From Deltaproteobacteria bacterium (GTDB lineage: Bacteria; Desulfobacterota; Desulfobaccia; Desulfobaccales; 0-14-0-80-60-11), in NCBI GenBank assembly GCA_021817645.1, contig JAKAGH010000208.1, positions 1 to 5,843 on the forward strand: a stretch of 5,843 nucleotides of DNA, given 5' to 3'. A model generated the notes under the pieces. The model saw only the letters and a program-made list of their open reading frames with translations. It was not told where the DNA came from and did no database searches. Made by a program: the position numbers and the translations under genes. The first letter of the stretch is position 1. Every line of letters begins with the position of its first letter. Below are positions 5,548 to 5,843 of the stretch, in pieces.

Positions 5548-5808
5548 CTAACGATATGCCTTTCCTCTAGGACGAAAGGCAATTACCATGATAACCTGAT
5601 CTTCTTCGTTCACCCGGTAAATGATGCGCCAGTCCCCCACCCTGGAAGTGCGCTGGCCGGGCTCCATTTTTACTGCCTTGGAAATTCTGATAGAGAAGGG
5701 ATCAAAGGTTAATTCTTTAAGACGATCGTGCAGCCGCCTTGCCGTCACCTGGTCCAATCGATCCAATTGCTTTTTTGCAGGCAGAGATAATTGGACGCGG
5801 TAGCTCAC
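5548..5808 (-). CDS. RelE/ParE-family toxin of a type II toxin-antitoxin pair
   Basis: The protein has 86 residues, typical for the RelE/ParE superfamily. The N-terminal strand SYRVQLSLPAKKQLDRLD is followed by two helices, then a beta sheet with TSRVGDWRIIYRV (54-66), VIMVIAF (72-78) and the C-terminal FRPRGKAYR. R61, R79/R81 and Y85 occupy the places where RelE mRNA interferases carry catalytic Arg and Tyr residues, so ribosome-dependent mRNA cleavage is likely; a ParE-like gyrase action cannot be excluded. Translation starts at GTG (5806-5808), which overlaps the TGA of the upstream antitoxin gene as GTGA. This implies translational coupling, and AAGGA lies 9 bases before the GTG. Such pairs are normally repressed by the antitoxin at their own promoter, which lies outside the window. 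Its 3' end abuts the broken pseudouridine synthase. Confidence 0.9.
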   Translation of the reverse strand: MSYRVQLSLPAKKQLDRLDQVTARRLHDRLKELTFDPFSIRISKAVKMEPGQRTSRVGDWRIIYRVNEEDQVIMVIAFRPRGKAYR

Positions 5809-5843
5809 AGGCCGCGTTCCTTTTCATATTCCTCCAGGCTGAT
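5805..5843 (-). CDS. Antitoxin C-terminus (partial) of the RelE/ParE-type pair
   Basis: The last 12 codons before TGA at 5805-5807 read ISLEEYEKERGL. The SLEEYEKERG ending resembles the tail of small Phd/RelB-type antitoxins, and the 4-base overlap with the toxin start is the usual arrangement. The DNA-binding part is beyond the window edge, so the antitoxin family cannot be fixed. Confidence 0.6.
   Translation of the reverse strand: MSLEEYEKERGL

Noticed and set aside
5385..5582. 65-codon minus-strand frame between the toxin and HNH genes
   Set aside because: The neighbouring frame in the same region matches the pseudouridine synthase C-terminus, so this frame is its shadow.

Overview
This window looks like chromosomal DNA from a GC-rich Gram-negative bacterium. 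The best guess is a Desulfobacterota/deltaproteobacterial lineage. That guess rests on gene content (an E. coli-like rho, coaE, an FmdB-type zinc ribbon protein, a COG1237-type metallo-beta-lactamase-fold protein and a glutaconate-type CoA-transferase) and is an inference, not a proof. All genes except the FmdB-like one lie on the minus strand.

Left part (1-1400): the first 32 codons of a CoA-transferase-like subunit run off the left edge. Upstream of it is a complete MBL-fold hydrolase of the MJ0301/COG1237 type. Between them, and again upstream of the MBL gene, are two related repeat loci built of degenerate 7-bp units (CAGTNNN) arranged as facing inverted arrays.

Middle (1401-3965): a small FmdB-family zinc ribbon gene on the plus strand converges on rho. 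The 109-bp gap between them is filled by a third heptad locus. Its 19-bp perfect inverted arms enclose a near-symmetrical bidirectional terminator hairpin. rho has an unusually roomy 317-bp leader separating it from coaE.

Right part (3966-5843): upstream of coaE the base composition drops to strikingly A+T-rich. Here sits a 452-residue protein that combines an N-terminal CxxC/CxxC zinc module, a hydrophobic membrane segment, an HNH nuclease domain, a CxxC cluster and a C-terminal topoisomerase-type C4 zinc finger. Sixteen bases upstream of its start is the C-terminal stub of an RluA/RluD-type pseudouridine synthase, missing the rest of the gene. The stub abuts a RelE/ParE-type toxin gene whose antitoxin runs off the right edge. 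The simplest reading is that a housekeeping minus-strand cluster (pseudouridine synthase - coaE - rho) was broken by acquired DNA: a toxin-antitoxin module replaced the 5' part of the synthase gene, and the foreign-looking HNH gene was inserted before coaE. The HNH gene is the best candidate here for an undescribed defence-like or DNA-processing factor; no function is proven by the sequence.
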